Origin: Nostoc sp. NOS(2021)
Lineage (GTDB): Bacteria > Cyanobacteriota > Cyanobacteriia > Cyanobacteriales > Nostocaceae
Reading direction: 5' to 3'
DNA: 36,791 nt
NCBI RefSeq assembly: GCF_017115025.1
Contig: NZ_JABXKM010000132.1
Coordinates: forward strand, 1 to 36,791
This document shows, piece by piece, positions 15,777 to 24,107 of this stretch. How positions within the stretch are numbered: position 1 is the first letter of the stretch; each line of letters begins with the position of its first letter. The notes below the pieces were generated by a model. The model did not search any database and was not told where the DNA came from. It worked only from the letters and a program-made list of their open reading frames with translations. Position numbers and translations under genes: made by a program.

Positions 15777-18700
15777 GTGACTTTCAGTGCAGATGAAATT
15801 CAAAAGCTGATCGCAGATATTGACAACTTACTTGCCAACGGTGGCAAGCGCCTGTCTAAATTTCTGTCTGGTCAGGCGCAAGAGCCTAAAGAAGTTTTAG
15901 AACGAATTCGTGACTTCTTGGTGAGGTTACAAGAAAAAGAAGCATTAGAGAGCGGCATCCCAAATCAGTCTTCTGAAGAACCGCGATCGCCCTTGGCGTT
16001 GGCGGAGCGATCGCCTTTATTAACAAAACTTATTGATCAAGGTAATAACCAGTATCCACTACCGCAGATCGAACCCAGTCAGGAACAGAGTGGTGTTGAA
16101 GCCGGACAATTAAAAAGTGAATTTTCGAGATTGATACAGCCATTGCGATCGGAATTAGAATTGCTCTTGCAAGAGCGAGCCACTCTCATACAGGAAATTC
16201 GGCAGCTAGAACAAAGGCGATTGCAAAGCTACTCCTTAGTGCAGCAGTTGACAAACCAGGAGCAGATAATTACCGAGTTTTTACAGGTACTCATGAGTCG
16301 TCTTGTGCCAACTTTAACGCCACTGATAGCACAGAATTTGGCAAATTCCCCCAGTTCTTCAGGAGGAATTAATCACGCCAACTCAGAACCCACAACCTCT
16401 GCAACTCAACCTTATTTAGAATCACCAGACGGTGGGGAGCGGTTAACCCAGCTGGCCAGGGACTTGGATCAACGCCTATTATCACTAGATGGGACGGTGA
16501 ATGTAGTCTTTGAGGCACTACAGCGCAACATTAATACCTATTACGAATCCCTATCGCAAGCACTGGCAAGAATGCATAGCAAGGGGATGCAAGGCGAACA
16601 GCTGATGGCCAGCTTTCTTAACAATTTGACTCAGCATTTGCAGCAAGAATCCCCTAGTTCTCAGTCATCTTTGCTGGGGGTAGAATCTGAAACACTACCT
16701 TCACCACCATCATTGGCTGACCCAGCCGAGATCGCTGCTGAAGTTGCGCCCCAACCCTTGGAGCTTATACAGCCAGAAACTTCATCTTCACTCACAATTA
16801 ATTCTGAGCAACAGCAGACTACCCTCACAGAGGATTTAGATGCAGCGCTGTTGCAGCTTGGTTTAAACTCGTCTCAATCTCCTGAAACCCCGACCGAATT
16901 ACCGCAAGATATTTCTGCGTTAATTGGTGATGAAGTAGACCAACTTTATGCCAGTTTGTTTGGTAGTGGTGATCTTAATAATCCAAGCCTCGATGTTGCC
17001 ACAAATGACTTATCTGCTTCCACAGCCTCGACATCACCGTTGAACATCGCTGAGGGGCCACCTGTCCCTCCAACCGGGGATTCTGCGGTTGTGACACCAG
17101 AGATGGGTGTTTCAACCCAAGAAACTTTAGTAGAAGCCACAGATTCATCATCAGAGCCACAGGAAGAACTATTTTTTGAAGAGGATACTGACCTAGACTC
17201 GCCTCTTAGCTTCTCTACACCACAAACAGAAAGTTTGCCCGTGCAACTCGGCACTCAGCCAGCTAGTGTTGATACAATTAATACCCTTACTGAGCTATTG
17301 CCTGATACAGGTAGTGAGCAGCAACTGCTGGAAGTATCACCCTCTGTGGATAATGCCACAACTACAGCACCAGTTACTCCAGAAGTAGCAGAAATTGCGT
17401 TGGCATACCCCTACGGGGAAGCAAGCTACGTGCAGCCTCTCGTAGAGAAGCCTACCGAAATCGCCACATCGGAAGTATTAATTAACGATGATCAGCCAGA
17501 ACCGTCTTCAGATAACTACATTACTGCTTCACCTCAAGAAAACTTGCTTTCTGTTGAGTCAAACCAGTCTCCAGCCGTACCTGATATTTCTTTAGATGAA
17601 GAACAGTTGCAGCAATTAGATCGGGATTTGGCTAATTTTGATCGGCAGCTAAATTCTGAGTTGCAGCCAGATACTAACTTGGAGATTTACCCGGAAGCAA
17701 TTGGTAAAACTCAAGACACAACCCCCACAACTTCCCCTGAGCCACAAACAGAAAATCTCCAAATACCAGAAAACACCTCAACTGCTGCTTTCTCCAGTTT
17801 GGCAGTTCCCCAGTTAGAAACTGAAAAAAAGGAAGTCACAACTCCTGTTCAAGAAAGTTCTTTACCTGCAATTTCTAACTCCATAAATAATCCAGAAGTT
17901 TCGCTCAATGTTCTAGAATCAGTCTGGTATTTAGGAATTGATTTAGGTACAACAGGAATTTCTGCCGCATTATTAAATCGCTCGACTTTTGTTGTACATC
18001 CTATCTACTGGTCAGCAGAAAATCTGCCGGGAACAACTTCCTTCCAGCAATCGTTTCGTTTACCAACAGAGGTTTATTTGCCTACAGCTTCTATACCCCA
18101 AGGTGAAAACGAAAGTATTGAAACACATGAGCAGACAGCACCTGCGGCTGTTGCCCAAGATAAAGTGCCTGATCACTCAGCCACCACTCCTGCAACACCA
18201 AGATCAACAGCAGATCGGACGACAAATAATCTCTACTCGGCGCAGTTGAAGCCCTATTTACAAGTAGCCATTCCCTACAAGAGTGAACAGCAAAAATGGG
18301 AACCTGTTTTGCAATTAAATGAATTTTCGGCAGGCCCTTTGATTTGGGTTGTGCGATCGCTCTCTAAGCTACTATTAACCCTGAAATCCGATCATACTAG
18401 TACCACCCCTAGTTTAATGGCTGCTGCTGTTGGGATCAGCGAACAAAATTTTCCGCAGATTATCAATAATATTGCTGGTGTAATTTGTACCTGTCCATCT
18501 AGCTGGTTGGAACAATACCGCTTCAACGTGCGGGAAGCTTTACTCACTAGCAAACTGATCCAACATCCGCAGCAAGTCTTTTTTGTCGAAGAAGCGATCG
18601 CTAGTTTACTCCCAGAACTCGAAACTGCTAACGGTGAGCTAGTAAAATTAAGCGATAGTCAAGGTTCTCATCCGGCAAAAACCAGCGAACATCCCATTGT

Positions 18701-19883
18701 TGGCAACACCCTGGTGATTAACATTGGGACAACAGCCACAGAAATGTTGCTGGTCGATATACCAGAAACCTTACTGCAATTGACATACAATGATTTCATG
18801 CTCCACAGTTTTGCCTATGCTGGCAAGGGAATTGAACAAGATATTATCTGCCAGTTGCTATTGCCACCTAAATCTCGGCAATCACGCCCAGAAACACCAA
18901 GCGATGCCTGCGGCGGGCTACACCTACCCAAAACTATTACCAGTAATCCTTGGCAATGGCAACCGTCAATTCCCGGTTTAGACCAAATGCGTTGGCAGAC
19001 TTTAGGGTTGGAAGAATTAGAATTACCCAGAGTCGGAGAACCAGATATCATCGCTCGGATTCGCCTCCAGCAGCGTCTAGAAAGTTCTCTGCTGGGACAG
19101 GCGGTATTAGATGCGGCACTAGCCCTAAAGCTGATTTTGCAACACCAAGACTCTTTTACCCTGGAATTGGCCGATCAGCAGTGGATTTTGCAGCGACGAG
19201 ACTTAGAAAGCCAGGTATTTATCCCCTTTGTGCGCCGCCTGAACCGAGAACTCAACAAATTATTGGTAGCTCGTGGCATCCCTACAGAAGCAATTAATCA
19301 AGCTATCCTGACTGGTGGGGTGGCTTGTATCGGAACGGTGAACCGCTGGCTACGGCAAAAACTCCCCAACGCTAAGATTATTCAAGATTTATATCTCGGC
19401 GAAAACGGCGCTCCTAATTGCAGTCGGGTTGCCTATGGTTTGGCGATGCTGCCTCTACATCCCCAGATATTAGATATACCCAGACAACAATACACTGATT
19501 ATTTCCTATTTACAGAATTGCTACGGTTGCTACCAGATCGACCCTTATCTTTCGGTGAAGTTATCCAGTTATTTGAGGGTCGTGGAATCAATACTCGCAC
19601 TTGTCAGCAACGCCTGCTGGCTTTTTTGGAAGGTGAACTGCCTTCGGGTTTGATACCTTCAGTTACAGACTCAACCTGGCTTACCCAGAGTTCGCAAGAA
19701 AATCCCGACTATCAGGCGATCGCCACGGCACCACTTTTTGAAAAACAAGGGAGTCTCACTTATCGTCCCAATTCCCAACAACTGTTGTCTTTGCGTCGCT
19801 ATCTAGATGCGATCAAGGCTAGTAATCAGCAATCACTGGAGGAACCATATACGGTGAATTTCGCCTTAGAGGTTCATCATTGA
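15777..19883 (+). CDS. Large Hsp70-like ATPase with coiled-coil/acidic N-terminal half
   Basis: The protein has 1368 residues with a GTG start preceded by AGGTAAGG. Residues 1-180 are helical, with a Gln/Glu/Leu-rich coiled coil (SELELLLQERATLIQEIRQLEQRRLQ). About 180-710 is acidic, Ser/Thr/Pro/Gln-rich and probably disordered. An Hsp70/actin-type ATPase starts at 718. Phosphate-1 is YLGIDLGTTGISAALL (718-733), phosphate-2 is INIGTTATEMLLVD (about 981-996), and the adenosine motif is ILTGGVACIGTVNRWL (about 1175-1190). The lobe between them has an insert rich in Thr/Ala/Pro (about 775-820). The last 140 residues do not look like an Hsp70 substrate-binding domain. Two palindromic repeats lie in frame (15983-16014 and about 17405-17450). 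It is probably cytoplasmic, since no signal peptide is seen. The biological role is unknown. Confidence 0.85.
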   Translation: MTFSADEIQKLIADIDNLLANGGKRLSKFLSGQAQEPKEVLERIRDFLVRLQEKEALESGIPNQSSEEPRSPLALAERSPLLTKLIDQGNNQYPLPQIEPSQEQSGVEAGQLKSEFSRLIQPLRSELELLLQERATLIQEIRQLEQRRLQSYSLVQQLTNQEQIITEFLQVLMSRLVPTLTPLIAQNLANSPSSSGGINHANSEPTTSATQPYLESPDGGERLTQLARDLDQRLLSLDGTVNVVFEALQRNINTYYESLSQALARMHSKGMQGEQLMASFLNNLTQHLQQESPSSQSSLLGVESETLPSPPSLADPAEIAAEVAPQPLELIQPETSSSLTINSEQQQTTLTEDLDAALLQLGLNSSQSPETPTELPQDISALIGDEVDQLYASLFGSGDLNNPSLDVATNDLSASTASTSPLNIAEGPPVPPTGDSAVVTPEMGVSTQETLVEATDSSSEPQEELFFEEDTDLDSPLSFSTPQTESLPVQLGTQPASVDTINTLTELLPDTGSEQQLLEVSPSVDNATTTAPVTPEVAEIALAYPYGEASYVQPLVEKPTEIATSEVLINDDQPEPSSDNYITASPQENLLSVESNQSPAVPDISLDEEQLQQLDRDLANFDRQLNSELQPDTNLEIYPEAIGKTQDTTPTTSPEPQTENLQIPENTSTAAFSSLAVPQLETEKKEVTTPVQESSLPAISNSINNPEVSLNVLESVWYLGIDLGTTGISAALLNRSTFVVHPIYWSAENLPGTTSFQQSFRLPTEVYLPTASIPQGENESIETHEQTAPAAVAQDKVPDHSATTPATPRSTADRTTNNLYSAQLKPYLQVAIPYKSEQQKWEPVLQLNEFSAGPLIWVVRSLSKLLLTLKSDHTSTTPSLMAAAVGISEQNFPQIINNIAGVICTCPSSWLEQYRFNVREALLTSKLIQHPQQVFFVEEAIASLLPELETANGELVKLSDSQGSHPAKTSEHPIVGNTLVINIGTTATEMLLVDIPETLLQLTYNDFMLHSFAYAGKGIEQDIICQLLLPPKSRQSRPETPSDACGGLHLPKTITSNPWQWQPSIPGLDQMRWQTLGLEELELPRVGEPDIIARIRLQQRLESSLLGQAVLDAALALKLILQHQDSFTLELADQQWILQRRDLESQVFIPFVRRLNRELNKLLVARGIPTEAINQAILTGGVACIGTVNRWLRQKLPNAKIIQDLYLGENGAPNCSRVAYGLAMLPLHPQILDIPRQQYTDYFLFTELLRLLPDRPLSFGEVIQLFEGRGINTRTCQQRLLAFLEGELPSGLIPSVTDSTWLTQSSQENPDYQAIATAPLFEKQGSLTYRPNSQQLLSLRRYLDAIKASNQQSLEEPYTVNFALEVHH

Positions 19884-19890
19884 GACTACT

Positions 19891-19982
19891 ACAGCACGGC
19901 GTCAGTTTGCCTACCTTTAACCAGTTGCTCAAGCCCCTTGTCTGGATTAAGTGAGATGGTAACAGGATTTACGCCCTGCTGT
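19891..19982. mobile_element. Possible 92-bp MITE after the Hsp70-like gene
   Basis: The termini ACAGCACGGCGT (19891-19902) and ACGCCCTGCTGT (19971-19982) are inverted repeats with one mismatch in 12. They are flanked by the direct repeat ACT at 19888-19890 and 19983-19985. It starts 8 bases after the Hsp70-like stop and has no coding capacity. It might instead serve as a terminator. Confidence 0.45.
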
Positions 19983-19985
19983 ACT

Positions 19986-20246
19986 AGTACTTCAGGACAG
20001 TAATTTTTTGGATCTGTACCATAGTATTATTTTTTTAATTGATGGTGAATAATACTGTAATTTTACAATATATCACTTTAATTGAAAGATTCTGTAAATT
20101 TTGAGTTTTAGGTTTTTCTATTGTTGAAAATTTGTGTATATTAACACTCGGTAGGAGCGACAAAAACAGTAAAAATCGCCTAAAAATCATGTCTATGTCT
20201 ACACTACTGATGCAAAAATTCCTGTTATAAAAGTAAGTTAGCCCTT
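19986..20246. other. AT-rich spacer before the sugar transferase
   Basis: I see no gene. The stretch is very AT-rich (20030-20150) and probably carries the promoter of the next gene. No site can be assigned with confidence. Confidence 0.3.
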
Positions 20247-20900
20247 GTGAATAATCTTTATCTTTATTCAGTTAATTGTTCGCACCAGCCTTTACACCCG
20301 TCAACTTTAAGCGTGAGAAAACGATTAATTGACATTGTTGGAGCCATTGTGGGGCTGATTATTACATTTATGGTAGCAATTCCCGTGGCAATTGCTACCT
20401 TTATTCATGAGCCAAGTCCAATATTTTATTCCCAAATTCGCTGTGGTTTGAACGGAAAAACTTTCCGCATGTGGAAATTCCGTTCCATGATCGTCGATGC
20501 CGATAAACTCAAGCATTTGGTTGAAAACCAAGCCAAAGGTCACATCTTTAAATCTGTTGACGATCCTCGCATTACTAATGTGGGTAAATTTTTGCGGCGT
20601 ACTAGCTTGGACGAATTACCCCAATTTTGGAATGTTTTATTAGGAGACATGAGTTTAGTTGGTACTCGCCCACCGACTCTTGATGAAGTCACGCATTACG
20701 ATCCACACCACTGGGACAGATTGCTAGTCAAACCAGGCATTACTGGAGAATGGCAGGCTAATGGACGTTCTAGTATTACAGACTTTGAAACCATTGTCAA
20801 GATGGATATAGATTATCAACGCAAGTGGTCTGTAACTTATGATCTGAGTCTGATTATTAAAACTATCTGGGTAGTATTGAAAAAGACTGGTGCTTATTAA
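20247..20900 (+). CDS. Short polyprenyl-phosphate sugar-1-phosphate transferase
   Basis: This is a 217-residue bacterial sugar transferase (PF02397) of the monotopic phosphoglycosyl transferase type. It moves a sugar-1-phosphate from a nucleotide sugar to undecaprenyl phosphate, the first step of a polysaccharide repeat unit, at the inner face of the cytoplasmic membrane. Seen in order: a basic KRLIDIVGA leader into one membrane segment (about 28-52), the QIRCGLNGKTFRMWKFRSM block, DPRITNVGKFLRRTSLDELPQ, GDMSLVGTRPPT, and the KPGITGEWQANGRS block. It is the short form without the multi-helix N-terminus of WcaJ/WbaP. The start is GTG at 20247; no ATG lies before the membrane segment. It faces the ABC permease gene tail to tail. 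Confidence 0.88.
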   Translation: MNNLYLYSVNCSHQPLHPSTLSVRKRLIDIVGAIVGLIITFMVAIPVAIATFIHEPSPIFYSQIRCGLNGKTFRMWKFRSMIVDADKLKHLVENQAKGHIFKSVDDPRITNVGKFLRRTSLDELPQFWNVLLGDMSLVGTRPPTLDEVTHYDPHHWDRLLVKPGITGEWQANGRSSITDFETIVKMDIDYQRKWSVTYDLSLIIKTIWVVLKKTGAY

Positions 20901-20930
20901 ATTGGGCATTGGGCATTGGGAGAGAGATTT

Positions 20931-21767
20931 TTATCCCTTGACGCCACTACCTGTTTCTGTGGGTACAATGTAACGTTGTAAAAACAAAAATAATAATAAT
21001 ACTGGGGCGATCGCAATTACTGAACCAGCAGCTACCAACCGCCAGTCAAGGGAAAATGTCCCTGCTAGCTTTGCGACTCCCAAGGGAAGAGTATATAAAT
21101 TTTCGTCTTGGATGACAATTAAAGGCCACAAAAAATCACTCCAAGCACCAATGAATACAAAAATAGCTAAAGTTACTAGTGCTGGGCGAACTGCTGGTAA
21201 CATTATATGCCACCACAAACCTAACTCGGAACTGCCATCCATTCGGGCGGCTTCTTCTATCTCTTTGGGGACACTCATGAAAGCTTGGCGCAACAGAAAA
21301 ATACCAAAGGCAGAAGCTAAACTCGGAAAAATCATCCCTAAATAACTATTTGTCAAACCCAACTTGACTGTCAAAATATACAGGGGAATCATCACGATTT
21401 GGAAGGGAATCATAATCGTGGAGACGATCGCTACAAAAATCCAGTCTCGCCCCACAAACGACAATCTTGCCAATGGATAGGCAGCTAAAGCGCAAAACAG
21501 CAGATTTAAGCCCACAGTCAGCACTGACACCAAAGTACTGTTATACAGGTATTGTCCAAAAGGTAGAGAGTTCCACACACTAGAGAAGTTATTTAGTGTT
21601 GGTTGAGTGGGCAATAACTGTGGCGGCGACTGAAAAATATTTTCCGTAGGCGATTTTAAGGATGTACTAATTAGCCATAGTAAAGGAAAGAGCATCACCA
21701 GTGCGATCGCTCCTAATAGCGCATACATTAGCAGACTTTGCGATCGTGATTTTTTCCAGTTCAGCAT
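20931..21767 (-). CDS. Sugar ABC transporter permease (MalG/CUT1 type)
   Basis: This is a 278-residue inner-membrane protein starting at the ATG at 21767; the longer frame relies on a TTG. It has six hydrophobic segments, from LLMYALLGAIALVMLFPLLWLIS to VIAIAPVLLLFLFLQRYIV. The EAA loop for docking the ATPase is clear at about 171-191 (EEAARMDGSSELGLWWHIMLP). The conserved C-terminal RYIV...GSGVKG end of CUT1 permeases is present. The imported substrate is probably an oligosaccharide or glycerol-type compound, but it cannot be deduced. No binding protein, second permease or ATPase gene is adjacent, which is common in cyanobacteria, where these transporters are scattered. TTGGGCA heptamers occupy the gap to the convergent sugar transferase. 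Confidence 0.88.
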   Translation of the reverse strand: MLNWKKSRSQSLLMYALLGAIALVMLFPLLWLISTSLKSPTENIFQSPPQLLPTQPTLNNFSSVWNSLPFGQYLYNSTLVSVLTVGLNLLFCALAAYPLARLSFVGRDWIFVAIVSTIMIPFQIVMIPLYILTVKLGLTNSYLGMIFPSLASAFGIFLLRQAFMSVPKEIEEAARMDGSSELGLWWHIMLPAVRPALVTLAIFVFIGAWSDFLWPLIVIQDENLYTLPLGVAKLAGTFSLDWRLVAAGSVIAIAPVLLLFLFLQRYIVPTETGSGVKG

Positions 21768-21924
21768 TTGATTAATAAGGGAAATTATCTTTTCTGAAAG
21801 ATTTTTGCACAGTAAGCACAAAAATCAGCAAAATGATTGCGAATTTTATTTTATAATTTAACAGGATGTCAACAGTCACGCTACTTGCTGTTTATTTGGA
21901 AAAATATCTAATGTATGTCTAGCT

Positions 21925-22140
21925 CTAGTTTTTTGCCCGTCGTTTCAACATTAAATGAATCATCACTGTGTAAATCATAGACTCACTCATCTCTGGTAAA
22001 AGTTCGTAATCCTGACTCAAGCGACGATATTGATTCCACCACTCGAATGTACGATCAATAATCCAGCGCTTAGGTAATATTTTAAATCCTGGCTCATGTC
22101 TACCATACTCAATGTTCGCATAAATATAATCTAATATCTT
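21925..22140 (-). pseudogene. C-terminal remnant of an IS5-family transposase
   Basis: Reading the reverse strand from 22137 gives LDYIYANIEYGRHEPGFKILPKRWIIDRTF EWWNQYRRLSQDYELLPEMSESMIYTVMIHLMLKRR and a TAG stop at 21925-21927 (split here for length). This is the typical end of IS5-family DDE transposases (FKVLPKRWVVERTFAWL..YRRLSKDYE.LPE.SEAMIY.AMI). The N-terminal two thirds, including the first two catalytic aspartates, are missing. The position that normally carries the catalytic Glu (VER) is Asp here (IDR), suggesting decay. The break lies at or just before the ATG of the next gene at 22141. No ends of the original element can be recognised. Confidence 0.85.
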
Positions 22141-23250
22141 ATGCTACCTCTTACTGTTGGTGACCCGATTCCCTGGTTCATTCTTCCCTCAACTTCAAAT
22201 CCAACCTTTCACTTTAATTCGGTTGGCGGATACCGTAGTATTTTGTTTTTTTTCGGAAGTTCTAAAAATAACTATATTCGGAAGATTATTGATGAGTTAT
22301 CTCATCGACAGCAGCAGTTGGCTGAGTATCAAGTGCCATTTTTTGGTGTGAGTATAGACCCAGATGACACTTTCCTAGCAGAGTTAATACAGAATAAAAC
22401 TTATTTCAAATTCCTTTGGGATTTTGAACGAAAAGTCAGTTTACAATACGGTATTTGTCAATCCAGTAATCAGGCAGGCAACGAACTGCAATATAGACCA
22501 ACAATTTTTGTTTTGGATGAAAATCTACGAGTTATAAAGGTTTTGCCAATCTTAGCCACAACTCAACCTTGGGAGCAAGTATTTGAGTTTATCAATAGCT
22601 TACCTGCAATCTCACAAAATATTCTAGCAGCCAGACAAGCACCTGTTTTATTTATACCCAATGTGCTGAATCAAAGCTTTTGTCAACATTTAATTCATTT
22701 GTACGAAGCAGATGGTGGTCAGGATTCTGGCTTCATGCGAGAAATCGATGGCAAAACAATCGCAGTCTATGACTATGAATTTAAAAAACGCCGAGACTAT
22801 TTAATTTCTGATCCTCAACTATTAAAGCAAATGAATGAAATGATCATACGGCGGGTTAAGCCAGAAATTGAGAAGGTGTTCCAGTTTAGCATCACTCGTT
22901 TTGAACGCTACCTGATATCCTGTTACGAAGCAACTGATAAAGGCTTCTTTAATCGTCATCGTGATAATACTACCAAAGGTACGGCGCACCGACGATTTGC
23001 TATGTCGCTGAATCTCAATACTGGAGCTTACGAAGGCGGAGAACTACGATTTCCAGAGTATGGACTCCAGCTTTATAGTCCCAATGTGGGAGAAGCGGTG
23101 ATTTTTTCTTGCTCTCTACTGCATGAAGCTACTCCTGTCACAAGTGGACGGCGTTTTGTTCTCCTGTCGTTCTTTTACAATGATCAAGATGCCCAGTTAC
23201 GGGAAGAAAATAGCAAATACGTTGTACTCGATAATACTGATGGTGATTAG
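22141..23250 (+). CDS. Peroxiredoxin-like domain fused to Fe(II)/2-oxoglutarate prolyl-hydroxylase-type dioxygenase
   Basis: The protein has 369 residues. Residues 1-155 have the AhpC/TSA thioredoxin-fold pattern (LPLTVGDPIPWFILPST, SILFFFGSS, VPFFGVSIDPDD, FKFLWDFERKVSLQYGI, RPTIFVLDENLRVI). However, the PxxxTxxC active-site loop reads FFFGSSKNNY with no cysteine, so it cannot act as a peroxidase in the normal way. Residues about 165-365 are a P4Hc-type oxygenase, with iron ligands His273 and Asp275 (NRHRDN) and His328 (LLHEATPV), and 2-oxoglutarate-binding Arg338 (GRRFVLLSFFY). Oxygenase activity is therefore expected, with protein or small-molecule substrate unknown. No ribosome site is visible, since the ATG directly abuts the transposase remnant. 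Confidence 0.85.
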   Translation: MLPLTVGDPIPWFILPSTSNPTFHFNSVGGYRSILFFFGSSKNNYIRKIIDELSHRQQQLAEYQVPFFGVSIDPDDTFLAELIQNKTYFKFLWDFERKVSLQYGICQSSNQAGNELQYRPTIFVLDENLRVIKVLPILATTQPWEQVFEFINSLPAISQNILAARQAPVLFIPNVLNQSFCQHLIHLYEADGGQDSGFMREIDGKTIAVYDYEFKKRRDYLISDPQLLKQMNEMIIRRVKPEIEKVFQFSITRFERYLISCYEATDKGFFNRHRDNTTKGTAHRRFAMSLNLNTGAYEGGELRFPEYGLQLYSPNVGEAVIFSCSLLHEATPVTSGRRFVLLSFFYNDQDAQLREENSKYVVLDNTDGD

Positions 23251-23380
23251 AAGTAAAAAAAGTTTGTAGTCTCGACAAAAGTTTTGGTTGCACAACTAAT
23301 AACTTTCATACATCAAATCAGCAACGCCAAAAATTGTATCTAATCTAGTGGGCTTATAGCCTATCATTATCCTGAATCCT

Positions 23381-23956
23381 TCAGCCTTTGCGAGTCAATC
23401 CGGTTTCGGTAGAAACAGCTTGTAGTGGTTTATCCCAAAGTTCAATCGGTATTTGGGACAAATAGGCAAAATCAAAGACAATTCCGATAGTCGGCTTTGT
23501 CTGCCACTGCGGTAAACTGAGCAAGCGATCGTAATATCCGCCGCCATAACCCAAACGATATCCTTGATAGTCACAAGCTACACTGGGGACGAGAATCAAA
23601 TCTACTTCGCCCGGATCTAAGATTGGAGCGTCGGGGTGTGGTTCAGTAATACCATAAGCGCCATTTTGCACAGAATCATTCGGTGCCCAAATATGCCAAT
23701 ATATGGATTTATCAACGCAGCGAGGAAATCCCCAACGGTATTTGGTGTTTGCAAATAGTGGACTGAGGTCAGGTTCTTGACGAAAGCTGAAATAAGCGAG
23801 TATTGTTTTTGCTTGGGTAAACAAAGTAGAGTTTTGTAAATGAGAGCATAAGCGATCGCTTTTTTCTCTCCACTCTCCAACGGACATTGATTGACGTGTT
23901 TTAAGTAAAGTGCGGCGTAGTTCTGCTTTATTTAGTTGATGATAGGACTTACGCAT
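23381..23956 (-). CDS. 5-formyltetrahydrofolate cyclo-ligase
   Basis: This 191-residue cytoplasmic enzyme (MTHFS/FthC family) converts 5-formyl-THF with ATP to 5,10-methenyl-THF, returning the storage folate to the one-carbon pool. The diagnostic glycine-rich block RLGYGGGYYDRLL is at about 134-146. N-terminal NKAELRRTLLKTRQSMS, the ILAYFSFRQEPDLSPL substrate region and VDLILVPSVACDYQGYRLG complete the pattern at normal family length. I chose the ATG at 23956. The frame extends 13 residues further upstream, but these lack family features. The ATG overlaps a TAGGACTTACGCA motif (23943-23955) that resembles the ends of the repeat at 34221-34313. Confidence 0.9.
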   Translation of the reverse strand: MRKSYHQLNKAELRRTLLKTRQSMSVGEWREKSDRLCSHLQNSTLFTQAKTILAYFSFRQEPDLSPLFANTKYRWGFPRCVDKSIYWHIWAPNDSVQNGAYGITEPHPDAPILDPGEVDLILVPSVACDYQGYRLGYGGGYYDRLLSLPQWQTKPTIGIVFDFAYLSQIPIELWDKPLQAVSTETGLTRKG

Positions 23957-24001
23957 TGACAGGAAAGACCAAATATGTGTAATTGGAAAAACCACATCTG
24001 T

Positions 24002-24031
24002 TGTAGGGGCAATTTATGAATTGCCCCTACA
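24002..24031. repeat. Perfect hairpin TGTAGGGGCAATT
   Basis: A perfect 13-bp inverted repeat (24002-24014/24019-24031) has a 4-nt loop. It lies in the gap upstream of the folate gene. Such GTAGGGGCAATT hairpins recur as dispersed repeats in cyanobacterial genomes; a terminator role is possible but there is no T-run. Confidence 0.6.
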
Positions 24032-24057
24032 GCTTTGTCCATGAAAATTTATACAAA

Positions 24058-24080
24058 GAAGCTGGGCGATGCCCAGCTTC
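24058..24080 (-). terminator. Hairpin terminator after fcl
   Basis: A perfect 10-bp stem GAAGCTGGGC (24058-24067/24071-24080) has a 3-nt loop and begins 28 bases after the fcl stop. On the reverse strand it is followed by a T-rich stretch (TTCTTTGTATAAATTTTC), so it probably ends the gmd-fcl transcript. Confidence 0.6.
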
Positions 24081-24107
24081 TACCACCCTACATTCACTAA
24101 TACATCG

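Noticed and set aside
16946-19297. Several open frames of 60-115 residues on both strands
   Set aside because: They lie inside the Hsp70-like gene, which has a continuous frame with conserved ATPase motifs.
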